The notes beneath the pieces were generated by a model. That model was not told the DNA's origin. It saw only the letters and a list, made by a program, of their open reading frames with translations, and did not search any database. Position numbers and translations under genes: made by a program. Source: an uncultured Eubacteriales bacterium (lineage in GTDB: Bacteria; Bacillota; Clostridia; Christensenellales; Borkfalkiaceae). From it: 64,000 nucleotides of DNA. Location: NCBI GenBank assembly GCA_900540805.1, contig UQHL01000013.1, forward strand, positions 1-64,000. Reading direction: 5' to 3'. Shown here in pieces: positions 41,361 to 48,107 of the stretch (the stretch's first letter is position 1; each line of letters begins with the position of its first letter).

Positions 41361-42599
41361 ATGCACAATATTTATTCGCTTTTGGCGATGCCCGCATGGC
41401 TGACGGAAAACGCGAAATGGATCGCCGTCGGAGCGGCGGCCCTGATCGTGATTATCGCCTTTTGCGTGGGCTTTTCCAAGGGCTTTACCAGGTTGAGCTG
41501 GGGCGCGCTGATCTGGACGGGCGCCTGCGCGCTGTTTTTCGTGCTGGAAAAGAAATTTCACGCTTCCAATCCCGTCCTGAAAATGGGATTGATGAATAAG
41601 TTCGATCCCCTCGTGCGGGATTTTGCGTCCACGCTGTCCATTGCGCTGGTCAGCGTTCTGGCGGCGGTGGCCGTATTCGGACTGCTCGCCTTGCTCGCGC
41701 GGCCGAAAAGGAAGCGCAGAAAAACCGTCGTCCGCTACTACGAGGACGACGAGGACGAGGATATCGACGACGAGGATTACGACGAGGACGAAATGCCCCG
41801 CCGTATGAAAAACGGGGCCATCGTCGAGAAAAAGCCGTGTACGTTCAACCGCATTCTAGGCGGGATCGTCTGTATCTTCAACGCGGCTTTGGCGATCGCC
41901 GCGGCCGCCTGTATTCTGCTGGTGATCTTCGAGGTGACGCCGCTTAAGACGGGCGCGCTGAAAAACGTATTTGACAGCGCCGCCGTCGCCAAAACCTGGA
42001 AATATATCCATACATATACGTTGGATTTCGTCATGATCGGCATCGTCGCGGCCATGGGGTACGGCGGTTACAAAACGGGCGTTCTCCGCGGGTTCCGTTC
42101 CGTGTTTTTGACGGTGGGGTATATCGCCGCGATCGGGGTCGCGTTCTGGCTTCCGTTCTCTAAATTTGCAGTGGAAAAGGAATGGCTCTCTTTCGTCGGC
42201 AAGCTTTCGGGCTACTTCGAAAGATTGATTTTGAAGGGGCTGCCCGAGGCGGTCGCGCCCGTTCTCGGCAAGGTTGCGTGCGGACTCGTTCTCTGCGTGG
42301 GGTTTTGTATCGCCGTGGCGATCGTCGGTCTGCTTTTGAAACTGATTCAAAAAGCCGTGGCGCAGGTGGCCGTTCTGCGGTTTATCGACGGCGTGCTCTC
42401 CACGCTGCTCATGATGGCGTTGGGCGCGGTAATCTGTGCCTTGCTCATGGCCGTGCTCTATACCCTTCAGCATTACGGCATCTTCGAGGGAAGCAGGCTG
42501 TTCGAGACAAATTCTTCGCTGTCGCAAGGCTTCTATGTCGCGTTTGATCAGTATCTCAAACCCGTCTTTGAAAAGATATCTCAAAAAATAAACGGCTGA
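41361..42599 (+). CDS. Polytopic membrane protein with two CvpA-like halves
   Basis: A 412-residue membrane protein with about nine helices. Two segments, FCVGFSKGFTRLSWG and YGGYKTGVLRGFRSV, have the start pattern of CvpA-family helices, so the protein looks like two CvpA-like units. They are joined by a very acidic cytosolic loop (YYEDDEDEDIDDEDYDEDE, about 125-145) and a Cys-containing linker. CvpA proteins are linked to envelope stress and colicin V production in E. coli, but the role here is unknown. GGGGGAGG precedes the ATG. Confidence 0.65.
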   Translation: MHNIYSLLAMPAWLTENAKWIAVGAAALIVIIAFCVGFSKGFTRLSWGALIWTGACALFFVLEKKFHASNPVLKMGLMNKFDPLVRDFASTLSIALVSVLAAVAVFGLLALLARPKRKRRKTVVRYYEDDEDEDIDDEDYDEDEMPRRMKNGAIVEKKPCTFNRILGGIVCIFNAALAIAAAACILLVIFEVTPLKTGALKNVFDSAAVAKTWKYIHTYTLDFVMIGIVAAMGYGGYKTGVLRGFRSVFLTVGYIAAIGVAFWLPFSKFAVEKEWLSFVGKLSGYFERLILKGLPEAVAPVLGKVACGLVLCVGFCIAVAIVGLLLKLIQKAVAQVAVLRFIDGVLSTLLMMALGAVICALLMAVLYTLQHYGIFEGSRLFETNSSLSQGFYVAFDQYLKPVFEKISQKING

Positions 42600-42614
42600 A
42601 AGGGGACGCATTTC

Positions 42615-43403
42615 TTAAAGGCCGCTCAAAAAGTTTTTTCCGAAAAGGTCTTTGTTTAAGGGCTGCCCGAAAACGAGACATTCGTGGAATTCGTTTATCA
42701 AAAGAATACTGCTTTCGACGGCGCGGTCAAACATCTGATCCGCGCCGTCCGTCATAACGATCGTTTTATCGTCGGGATACTGCCATTCCTTGCGCTCGGC
42801 GTTGAGGAGTTCCTCGTGTTCCTTGGCGAACATGCGTGCGGAAAAACGGGTATAGGCCCGATAACTTTTGATGCTCTTTAGGAAGGCTTCCTTAATCAAA
42901 GGATCGCGGTCGGCGCGCGCGGCCGCCAGGGCGTACAGCATAAACAGAGAGGACGCCTCCCGCGGCGCGATCGGGCAGTTGAAATATTTTTCAAAGCCCT
43001 CCTCGGGTTTGTTTTTTATATCTCTGTCCCGAAAATAAAAGTCCAGCGCGCCCTCCGCCTTGGAGTGTTTGACGGGCGATTTGCCCGATAAATGATAGAC
43101 GTAGGGATGAAAGACGCAATCGGCCGCATAGTGGGTGAGATAGCCGAGCGCATAGTCGAAAAGGGCGCCGTCGCGCCCCGCGCAGGGCAGCAGGGTGCGG
43201 AAAAAGCCATAGGAGCCTTTGTTGTGTAAAAATCTGCCGAAATTGATTTCCGACGGGCGGAACGCCCGATAGAAAAAGCAGAAATCCGCGCCTTGAGCGC
43301 CGAAAAAGTAGAGCTCGGGAGAACGTATTTTATTTTGCAGGGGCTGCGGCAGGCGCAAAAACGTCTCTCTCGCAACCGCGAAATGGGTATAAGCGGCAGG
43401 CAT
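42615..43403 (-). CDS. Zinc-dependent phospholipase C-like protein
   Basis: A 262-residue protein of the zinc-dependent phospholipase C / S1-P1 nuclease-like family. It starts MPAAYTHFAVARETF, the family's usual opening with the metal-binding His. GAQGADFCFF, LGYLTHYAADCVFHPYVYH (His/Asp ligands) and HSKAEGALDFYF follow. No signal peptide is seen, so it probably acts in the cytosol. The start at 43403 fits family length. A TATACT sits six bases before it and there is no Shine-Dalgarno, so this too may be leaderless; an upstream in-frame ATG at 43436 is possible. Confidence 0.82.
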   Translation of the reverse strand: MPAAYTHFAVARETFLRLPQPLQNKIRSPELYFFGAQGADFCFFYRAFRPSEINFGRFLHNKGSYGFFRTLLPCAGRDGALFDYALGYLTHYAADCVFHPYVYHLSGKSPVKHSKAEGALDFYFRDRDIKNKPEEGFEKYFNCPIAPREASSLFMLYALAAARADRDPLIKEAFLKSIKSYRAYTRFSARMFAKEHEELLNAERKEWQYPDDKTIVMTDGADQMFDRAVESSILLINEFHECLVFGQPLNKDLFGKNFLSGL

Positions 43404-43485
43404 ATGGATAGTATATGCCTTTTTTGATTTTATCATTCCGTAAAAGCAGAGTTTTGCTCGTCAAAGCCCTGTTCCCGCCGCCACG

Positions 43486-43512
43486 GAAAAAGCGCCCGAA
43501 AAAATCGGGCGC
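43486..43512 (-). terminator. spoVT terminator
   Basis: Perfect 8-bp stem GCGCCCGA / TCGGGCGC with a five-base loop and a five-T tail on the minus strand. Confidence 0.9.
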
Positions 43513-43552
43513 CGATCTGGATTTTCAGAATTTACCGACGAGTGGCAAAGGC

Positions 43553-44098
43553 TTAGTCAAACTGATTTGCAAGGATATCCGCAGTGAGGCGGACAAGGTT
43601 CATGACGTTGTTGTCGAGCTTGGCGCCTTCTTCCCTGGAGAGGACGGCTACCGCGCCCAGACAGTCGCCGCCCGCGACGATAGGGACGATCACCTGCGCG
43701 GTGATCCCTTCTTCCCTCGAAGAGGTGATGGGAAGGATATCCCCGCCTTCCGCCGCGTTGGCGATATAGCTGCGGCGTTCTTTCAGTATCCTGTCCATTT
43801 CCTCGGACAGGTTTTTGCCGTCGAGTTCTTTTTTTCCCTCGCCGCACGCGCACAGAATCTCGTCCGTGTCGCAGATCATCGCAAGCTTGCCGCTTAAATC
43901 GTTGAGGGATTTGACGGTAGCTTCGCTGAAGCGTTCGAGCGTGGCGATGGGCGAATATTTTTTCAGCATGAGTTCGTCCCGATCGGTAAAGATTTCCAAC
44001 GGGTCGCCCTCCTTGATTCGGAGCGTTCGGCGGATTTCCTTGGGGATAACCACTCTGCCGAGCTCGTCGATTCTTCTGACAATACCGGTTGCTTTCAT
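43553..44098 (-). CDS. spoVT: Stage V sporulation protein T (AbrB-like regulator)
   Basis: A 181-residue transcription regulator of late forespore genes. Residues 1-45 form the swapped-hairpin AbrB domain (TGIVRRIDELGRVVIPKEIR, LRIKEGDPLEIF). The rest is a GAF-like domain (ERRSYIANAAEGGD, ITAQVIVPIVAGGDCLGAVA) as in Bacillus SpoVT. GGAGG precedes the ATG. Its presence suggests that the organism or its recent ancestors form spores, though SpoVT-like genes also persist in some non-sporulating Clostridia. It sits beside the tRNA-Leu gene used as an integration site. Confidence 0.93.
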   Translation of the reverse strand: MKATGIVRRIDELGRVVIPKEIRRTLRIKEGDPLEIFTDRDELMLKKYSPIATLERFSEATVKSLNDLSGKLAMICDTDEILCACGEGKKELDGKNLSEEMDRILKERRSYIANAAEGGDILPITSSREEGITAQVIVPIVAGGDCLGAVAVLSREEGAKLDNNVMNLVRLTADILANQFD

Positions 44099-44240
44099 AA
44101 AAATTTCCTCCGTTTACACATATTGTGTGTATGTATAAGAAAGAATATACGTAATTTTTTCGTTTGAAAAAGATATGAGAAGAAAATGCCGCGGCAACAG
44201 GAAAAAATAAAAAAAACTTTCAAAAGCAGATAAAAATAAG

Positions 44241-44269
44241 TTGACAAACCACGACGGTTGTTATATAAT
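44241..44269 (+). promoter_or_regulatory. tRNA-Leu promoter
   Basis: Perfect TTGACA (44241-44246), 17-bp spacer, perfect TATAAT (44264-44269), 14 bases before the tRNA. Confidence 0.9.
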
Positions 44270-44282
44270 AGACCCGTTATCC

Positions 44283-44367
44283 GCGGTCGTGGCGGAACTG
44301 GCAGACGCGCAAGACTAAGGATCTTGTGGCTAATACCATGCAGGTTCAATTCCTGTCGACCGCACCA
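44283..44367 (+). tRNA. tRNA-Leu (anticodon AAG)
   Basis: An 85-base tRNA with encoded CCA. The acceptor stem GCGGTCG pairs with CGACCGC, the anticodon stem CAAGA / TCTTG encloses the loop CTAAGGA (anticodon AAG, reading CUU and, as inosine, CUC), a long class II variable arm is present, and the T-loop is GTTCAATTC. It is intact, although an element is integrated at its 3' end, because the element supplies the same 23 bases. Confidence 0.95.
44345..44367 (+). repeat. Left attachment site (att) within tRNA-Leu 3' end
   Basis: 23 bases from TTCAATTCC to GCACCA, identical to 51785-51807. The bases flanking both copies differ, which defines the core. Confidence 0.9.
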
Positions 44368-44374
44368 GAATATG

Positions 44375-44412
44375 CAGGCTTTTGCAAGAATATATGCAAA
44401 AGCCTGTTTTTT
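44375..44412 (+). terminator. Element-borne terminator after tRNA-Leu
   Basis: Perfect 12-bp stem CAGGCTTTTGCA / TGCAAAAGCCTG with an 8-base loop and six T. It lies inside the element, just after att, and replaces the tRNA's native terminator, which now sits beyond the right att site. Bases 44413-44522 hold no gene. Confidence 0.93.
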
Positions 44413-44522
44413 CGTGTTGTTGTATGTATAATTATAAAACCGAATTTAGGTTAATTCGGTGAAAACGGGGAGGAAAACGGGGAGAAAAAAGCTCCGTGTT
44501 TTTATGCAAAACCGCTTGCCGC

Positions 44523-45839
44523 TTAATATTTGAGCTTCTCTATCTCCTCCCGCTGGAAGTCGTCCTCCCAATGCGTATAAACTCTATCGGTCGTATTCGC
44601 CCCGCCTTTATGCCCGGTCACATAGTCCACCCAAGATTTATAGCAATGCGCTTGTTGCGCGGCGGTGGTGAACGTGTGGCGGAGGTCATAAAGCCGAAAT
44701 TCGGGCGGGAAATGCTTTTTGAAAGCGCGTTCGAGAAGAAAGAGAGAAACGGGAAGAGCGGCGCGGATTCGCTCGATATAAGGCAAAAGGGCGGAATGGA
44801 GAGGGATTCTGCGGGTTTCGGGTTCTTCCCATTTTTTCTTTTTTGCGGTCTGGACGGAAACGAAGCCGCATTCGTCAAAGGTAAGGGCGTACACCTCACA
44901 CGGGCGCATACCTGTGAAAATCAGAAGCCAGAGGCAAAGCTCTGCACGGGATTGTGGCTCTTTTGCGAGAAAAGCGCGGATAAATTCGCGGGGAATAACC
45001 TTTCCGGCGGTGCGCTTGTGCGGCTGGATTTGTACTTGCGCCATGACGTCAACGGGCAAAAGCCTGTCCGCGACGGCAGCCGAGCAAATCCAATCCAAAA
45101 TACTTTTAGCGTCCTCCGCGGTGCGAAATTTGCCGCTTTGGATCAACTCATTCAAAAACTTTTGGCAGTCGGTGGCGGTAAGGTCTTGCAAGAGCTTGTC
45201 CCCGAAAAAGCGGGAAATATGCCGCCGTACAACGCCGGAAAGGTTGTAAAAGTGCTTATCGGAAATATTCGGTTTTTTGAATGTTTCAAGATATTGCAAA
45301 GCATAATCGGAAACGGAAACGGCGGGAACAGGCAGGACTTGCGGGGCGACGGGCTTTTTTTCGGCGTGCTGTCGTGCTTGCAAATCGCCCTTTTCAAAGA
45401 GTTTGAGCTTTTGCAAAAACTTAATTTTCGCCTCGTCGAGAAAGCGAGAGGAGGCGGAAATACGAACGCCGTCAATTTGTAAGCGTATCTCGTAAACGCC
45501 GTCATCTTTCAATCTGACGTGTGCGGTCTTGTGTTGAGTGCGAAAAAGTTTTCTGAAATAACGTGGCATTTTGGAAATTTCCTCCGAAGAAAAAGTAAGG
45601 GAAACTTCCTTTTGTGAGTTGACCTCCGCGGCGGGAGAGCCTGTAACTTCCCGAACGTCGCGGAGAGCGGGAAAGAAAATAGTTTTGCCGTCGTCGGAAA
45701 GTTGCGGCGGGTTGTCGGGATTCGTCGGGGAAGCAATCAGAGCGGGAGCGCTGCCGTCGGTCTGATTGTGCCGGCGTTCGAGAATCCGTGCGGCTAAGAA
45801 AAGAATTTGCTGTAAGTCCTTTTCGTCGTCGAAGTTCAT
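44523..45839 (-). CDS. int: Tyrosine recombinase (integrase)
   Basis: A 438-residue phage-type integrase catalysing site-specific integration and excision at the tRNA-Leu site. After a variable N terminus of about 90 residues comes an arm-binding region and a SAM-like core-binding domain (about 175-270). The catalytic domain has Arg312 in TGMRPCEVYALTF, a Lys in the hairpin QTAKKKKWE, LYDLRHTF (Arg387, with Tyr replacing the first His), GHKGGAN (His410) and the nucleophile Tyr421 in DRVYTHW. The start at 45839 has GAGGT eight bases upstream; an ATG at 45854 is also in frame. It is transcribed toward the tRNA, adjacent to the att site, as is usual. Confidence 0.94.
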   Translation of the reverse strand: MNFDDEKDLQQILFLAARILERRHNQTDGSAPALIASPTNPDNPPQLSDDGKTIFFPALRDVREVTGSPAAEVNSQKEVSLTFSSEEISKMPRYFRKLFRTQHKTAHVRLKDDGVYEIRLQIDGVRISASSRFLDEAKIKFLQKLKLFEKGDLQARQHAEKKPVAPQVLPVPAVSVSDYALQYLETFKKPNISDKHFYNLSGVVRRHISRFFGDKLLQDLTATDCQKFLNELIQSGKFRTAEDAKSILDWICSAAVADRLLPVDVMAQVQIQPHKRTAGKVIPREFIRAFLAKEPQSRAELCLWLLIFTGMRPCEVYALTFDECGFVSVQTAKKKKWEEPETRRIPLHSALLPYIERIRAALPVSLFLLERAFKKHFPPEFRLYDLRHTFTTAAQQAHCYKSWVDYVTGHKGGANTTDRVYTHWEDDFQREEIEKLKY

Positions 45840-45895
45840 AAAAAAATACCTCATGTTTTTTGACGGTTGTCCCGTCTGAACATGGAGGCTTTTTT

Positions 45896-46279
45896 TTATT
45901 TACGGTATGAAATTTTAGAGGGTGAGCCTTCTTCCTGTTCCCGAAGCAAATCGGTATAAGCGGCGACGCGTGCTTTGCCGGAATAGGATAAGGCGCGGTA
46001 ATTGCGTAAAAGTTCGCTTTCGTCCAAAGGTAACGCCGCCGGCGCGGTGGGTGCGCTTTTTCCGGTTCCCTCGTATTCGTCCGTAAGTCCGAGCAGGTAA
46101 TCCGACGACACGTCGAAATATTTTGCAAGCATGATTATATCGTCGAAGTTTGGTTCGGAATATCCCGTTTTCCAATTTGAAAGCTTTTGTTTTGATATAC
46201 CTAACTCGTCGCAAATATCTTTTTGCATTTTTCCGCTTTCGGCTAATAGTTCCCTAAGACGTGGGAGAAATAAATTCAT
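45896..46279 (-). CDS. XRE-family repressor of the element
   Basis: A 127-residue C1-like repressor. The N-terminal HTH (MQKDICDELGISKQKLSNWKTGYSEP, then DVSSDYLLGLTDE) is classic. The C-terminal 55 residues are acidic and helical with no peptidase motif, so induction by RecA self-cleavage is not expected. GAGGT precedes the ATG. It is divergent from the rightward early promoter, whose spacer and start region carry TCCAA-N5-TTGGA palindromes that it probably binds. It is upstream of int on the same strand, 56 bases apart. Confidence 0.88.
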   Translation of the reverse strand: MNLFLPRLRELLAESGKMQKDICDELGISKQKLSNWKTGYSEPNFDDIIMLAKYFDVSSDYLLGLTDEYEGTGKSAPTAPAALPLDESELLRNYRALSYSGKARVAAYTDLLREQEEGSPSKISYRK

Positions 46280-46303
46280 TTTTGCTACCTCAAAAAAATA
46301 ATA

Positions 46304-46380
46304 TCAAAATTTTGGACAAAACGCTTGACAATCCAAACGTTTGGGATTATAATAATATCAAAGTCCAAGATTTTTGGACT
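46304..46380 (+). promoter_or_regulatory. Early rightward promoter with operator palindromes
   Basis: Perfect TTGACA (46325-46330), 17-bp spacer, perfect TATAAT (46348-46353). Palindrome 1 (46332-46346, TCCAA-ACGTT-TGGGA) fills the spacer. Palindrome 2 (46362-46380, AGTCCAA-N5-TTGGACT, perfect) covers the transcript start. A third related site, TCAAAATTTTGGA (46304-46316), lies upstream toward the repressor gene. The layout is that of a lysogeny switch. Confidence 0.82.
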
Positions 46381-46741
46381 AAATCCCCGTTTTTAAGCGC
46401 GGGAGCTTGAAGCGGGGGAAGAAACTTTCTTTTGTGAGGAGGGCGCGGAACGGCTCCCGCGCCCGACTGCAAAGGGAAACAAGAGCGGAACGGAAAGCCA
46501 AGCCGAGCCGCGAAAGATAAGACCTCCACTCAAAAGACAAGTTCATAAAAGCCGGGGAAACGGCTTTAATGATAGGAAGCGGGAGCTTTTGCACTGTGGA
46601 GGGTGTAAAGGTTTCCGCTTTCGGTTTTTCCTCCTGATGAAGCCGTGCGGGCTGTGGCAAGCCTGCCCGGCGGAGGGAGGAAAAGAAATTGAAATATCCG
46701 TTAAATTGCGGCGTTGGTGCCGCAAAAAGAGGTGCAGTAAA
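46381..46741 (+). other. Long structured leader of early transcript
   Basis: About 360 bases with no convincing gene but several perfect inverted repeats: GCGCGGGAGC (46397-46406) / GCTCCCGCGC (46453-46462), AAAGCCG (46548-46554) / CGGCTTT (46561-46567), and TTGCGGC (46706-46712) / GCCGCAA (46719-46725). A 22-codon frame at about 46570 is not supported. The region may control transcript elongation or translation. Confidence 0.45.
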
Positions 46742-46912
46742 ATGAGAAGCTCGCACAAGTATATATTTTATTTTTACCCGACATGGCGGGAAAACGAACG
46801 TGGAGAAATCGAGGAAATAAGAGGCTCATTCCGATTTTTCGAGCGAGTAAAGGACGGGAAAGCCGCGGCGGCGAGAATGGGGCGAAAGTACGACCATCAG
46901 AAAATATTTTGA
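46742..46912 (+). CDS. Small basic protein of the element
   Basis: A 56-residue basic, aromatic-rich protein (KYIFYFYPTWRENE, then GSFRFFERVKDGKAAA). GAGGTG lies eight bases before the ATG. An upstream in-frame extension to 46589 is unlike protein and rejected. Size and position as first gene of the rightward arm would suit an excisionase or small regulator, but no such motif is visible. Confidence 0.5.
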   Translation: MRSSHKYIFYFYPTWRENERGEIEEIRGSFRFFERVKDGKAAAARMGRKYDHQKIF

Positions 46913-47241
46913 GTTCGTCGAGCCTCAAAAATGCGGCGCTGGTGTCGCAAAAAAATTAAAATTGTCCGGAAACGGCTCAAAAAATTGAGTTCTTCGAGCC
47001 TCAAAAAAAGTAAAACAGCCCGGGAACGGCGCGGAAATAATGAAAACGCCGTTATATATATTTAATTACCGCGGAGGTCATTACCGCGGCGCGGTTGGTA
47101 CTTGTACCGAGTAAAGGAAACAGGCGCAACGGTATAGCGGGAGCCGTTAGAGAAGAACGCCCGCCCCAAGTGAAGGTACACTAAAAACCAGCAGTAGAGA
47201 GTTTCGGCTACCGTATAGCGGGCGCGTTAGTCCCGCCCCAA
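46907..47241 (+). repeat. Repeat- and hairpin-rich non-coding region
   Basis: Contains two copies of a hairpin TTGAGTTC-TCGAGCCTCAA (46907-46930 and 46985-47004) and a second copy of the TGCGGCG-TGGTG-CGCA hairpin (46932-46949; first at 46706). It also has two ATTACCGCGG boxes 15 bp apart (47065, 47080) and two copies of a larger motif, GTATAGCGGG...GTTAG...CCCGCCCCAA (47131-47169 and 47212-47241), each able to fold. It could be a replication origin with iterons or a regulatory RNA region. A frame of 44 basic codons at 46931 is not trusted. Confidence 0.6.
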
Positions 47242-47281
47242 AAATCAGACAGCCGGAAAGACGGCAAAGGAGCAAAAGCAA

Positions 47282-47551
47282 ATGACAGTAACAAGGATAA
47301 CGTATGACTTTTTCCAAAAGTCGGGAGCAATTTCTCACCGGGTACGGACGGAGAGCGTAGAGCTGGAAGGGGTAAGCAAAGCGGAGGTAATGAAGAAGGA
47401 CGGGAGCGACGTAAGAAAGCGGTATCGGTTGGCGATTCTTACGGCGATGAACGTAACGCCGGAGGAGTGGGAGACTTACGACTATCACACAATAAGCCTG
47501 AACGAGCGAGAACAGGAGGACGAGGAGGAAAGCGAAGAAAATGAAGAATAA
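47282..47551 (+). CDS. Small acidic-tailed protein of the element
   Basis: An 89-residue protein not recognised. The N-terminal half has beta character (TVTRITYDFFQKSGAISHRV), then a basic helix (EVMKKDGSDVRKRYRLAILT), then NVTPEEWETYDYHTI and a tail of mostly Glu/Asp. AAGGAG precedes the ATG. It may be a small DNA- or RNA-associated accessory protein; no function can be given. Confidence 0.65.
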   Translation: MTVTRITYDFFQKSGAISHRVRTESVELEGVSKAEVMKKDGSDVRKRYRLAILTAMNVTPEEWETYDYHTISLNEREQEDEEESEENEE

Positions 47552-47615
47552 CCCGCGCCCGGAGAGTAAGCCGGAAGAAGCGGAGGAAATCTTATTGCCG
47601 ATAGACAACGCATAA
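47541..47615 (+). CDS. Possible 24-codon peptide
   Basis: ATG at 47541 inside the end of the previous gene, encoding 24 residues (KNNPRPESKPEEAEEILLP and a short end). GGAGGAAAG lies upstream. It could be a leader or coupling peptide between neighbouring genes, or chance. Confidence 0.3.
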   Translation: MKNNPRPESKPEEAEEILLPIDNA

Positions 47616-47639
47616 AACCATAAACGGGAGATTAAGGAA

Positions 47640-48107
47640 ATGGAAGCGGAGCGGGCGAGGTTAGAAACAGACGTTCCGGGACTGATAGCGGAAGCAATCA
47701 GAGCGAAGGAAGCAGAGCGGGTGAAATTATCAGAGCGAGAGGAAACGCCATTCGGGGAGCGGTTGACGTGGCACACGACGGCGGAGGAAATCGCGCGAAT
47801 CAATGCGGGCGAGCGGGAAGCTCTGGACGCATTCTATTTCGAGCCGGATAATTACCGGCATTTGCAAGCCTGCGCGCGGTCGTTCTTCCGCCGCGTGCCC
47901 TATTTCCGCCCTATCATATCGGAAGAAGATTTGATGCAGCAGCTTTATTGCGATTTGCGGACGGGATTATTAAAATTCCGACCGTATGACCGGGCGATAA
48001 ATTGCGCGGTGTTCCATTCGTTCAAATATGCGGCAGTGGGCGGGATAGATGAGGCATACATACCATACGCGAGGAGGAGCGGAAAATGTCGAAAGCAAGC
48101 GAATTGA
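47640..48107 (+). CDS. Sigma-70 region 2-like protein (split sigma, first half)
   Basis: A 155-residue protein. The first 55 residues are a charged helical lead. From about residue 60 the sequence follows sigma region 2: LDAFYFEPDNYRHLQACARS, IISEEDLMQQLYCDLRTGLL, KFRPYDRAI and VFHSFKYAAVGGIDEAYI. It has no region 4. The next gene, overlapping by 22 bases, supplies a region 4-like HTH. Together they resemble a two-subunit sigma such as B. subtilis RsoA/SigO. It may transcribe late genes of the element. AAGGA precedes the ATG. Confidence 0.6.
   Translation: MEAERARLETDVPGLIAEAIRAKEAERVKLSEREETPFGERLTWHTTAEEIARINAGEREALDAFYFEPDNYRHLQACARSFFRRVPYFRPIISEEDLMQQLYCDLRTGLLKFRPYDRAINCAVFHSFKYAAVGGIDEAYIPYARRSGKCRKQAN

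Noticed and set aside
44099..44160. Sigma-G promoter upstream of spoVT
   Set aside because: GTATA and CATACA boxes are present but spaced only 12 bases apart, too close for a sigma-G promoter.
46589..46741. N-terminal extension of the small basic protein
   Set aside because: The extension has Cys/Trp-rich low-likelihood sequence overlapping hairpins, while the ATG at 46742 has a good ribosome site.
48072..48089. Programmed -1 frameshift as the main way to join the sigma halves
   Set aside because: There is no standard X-XXY-YYZ slippery heptamer. A run of four A and a nearby AGGAGG make slippage possible, but coupled re-initiation at the ATG at 48086 is simpler.
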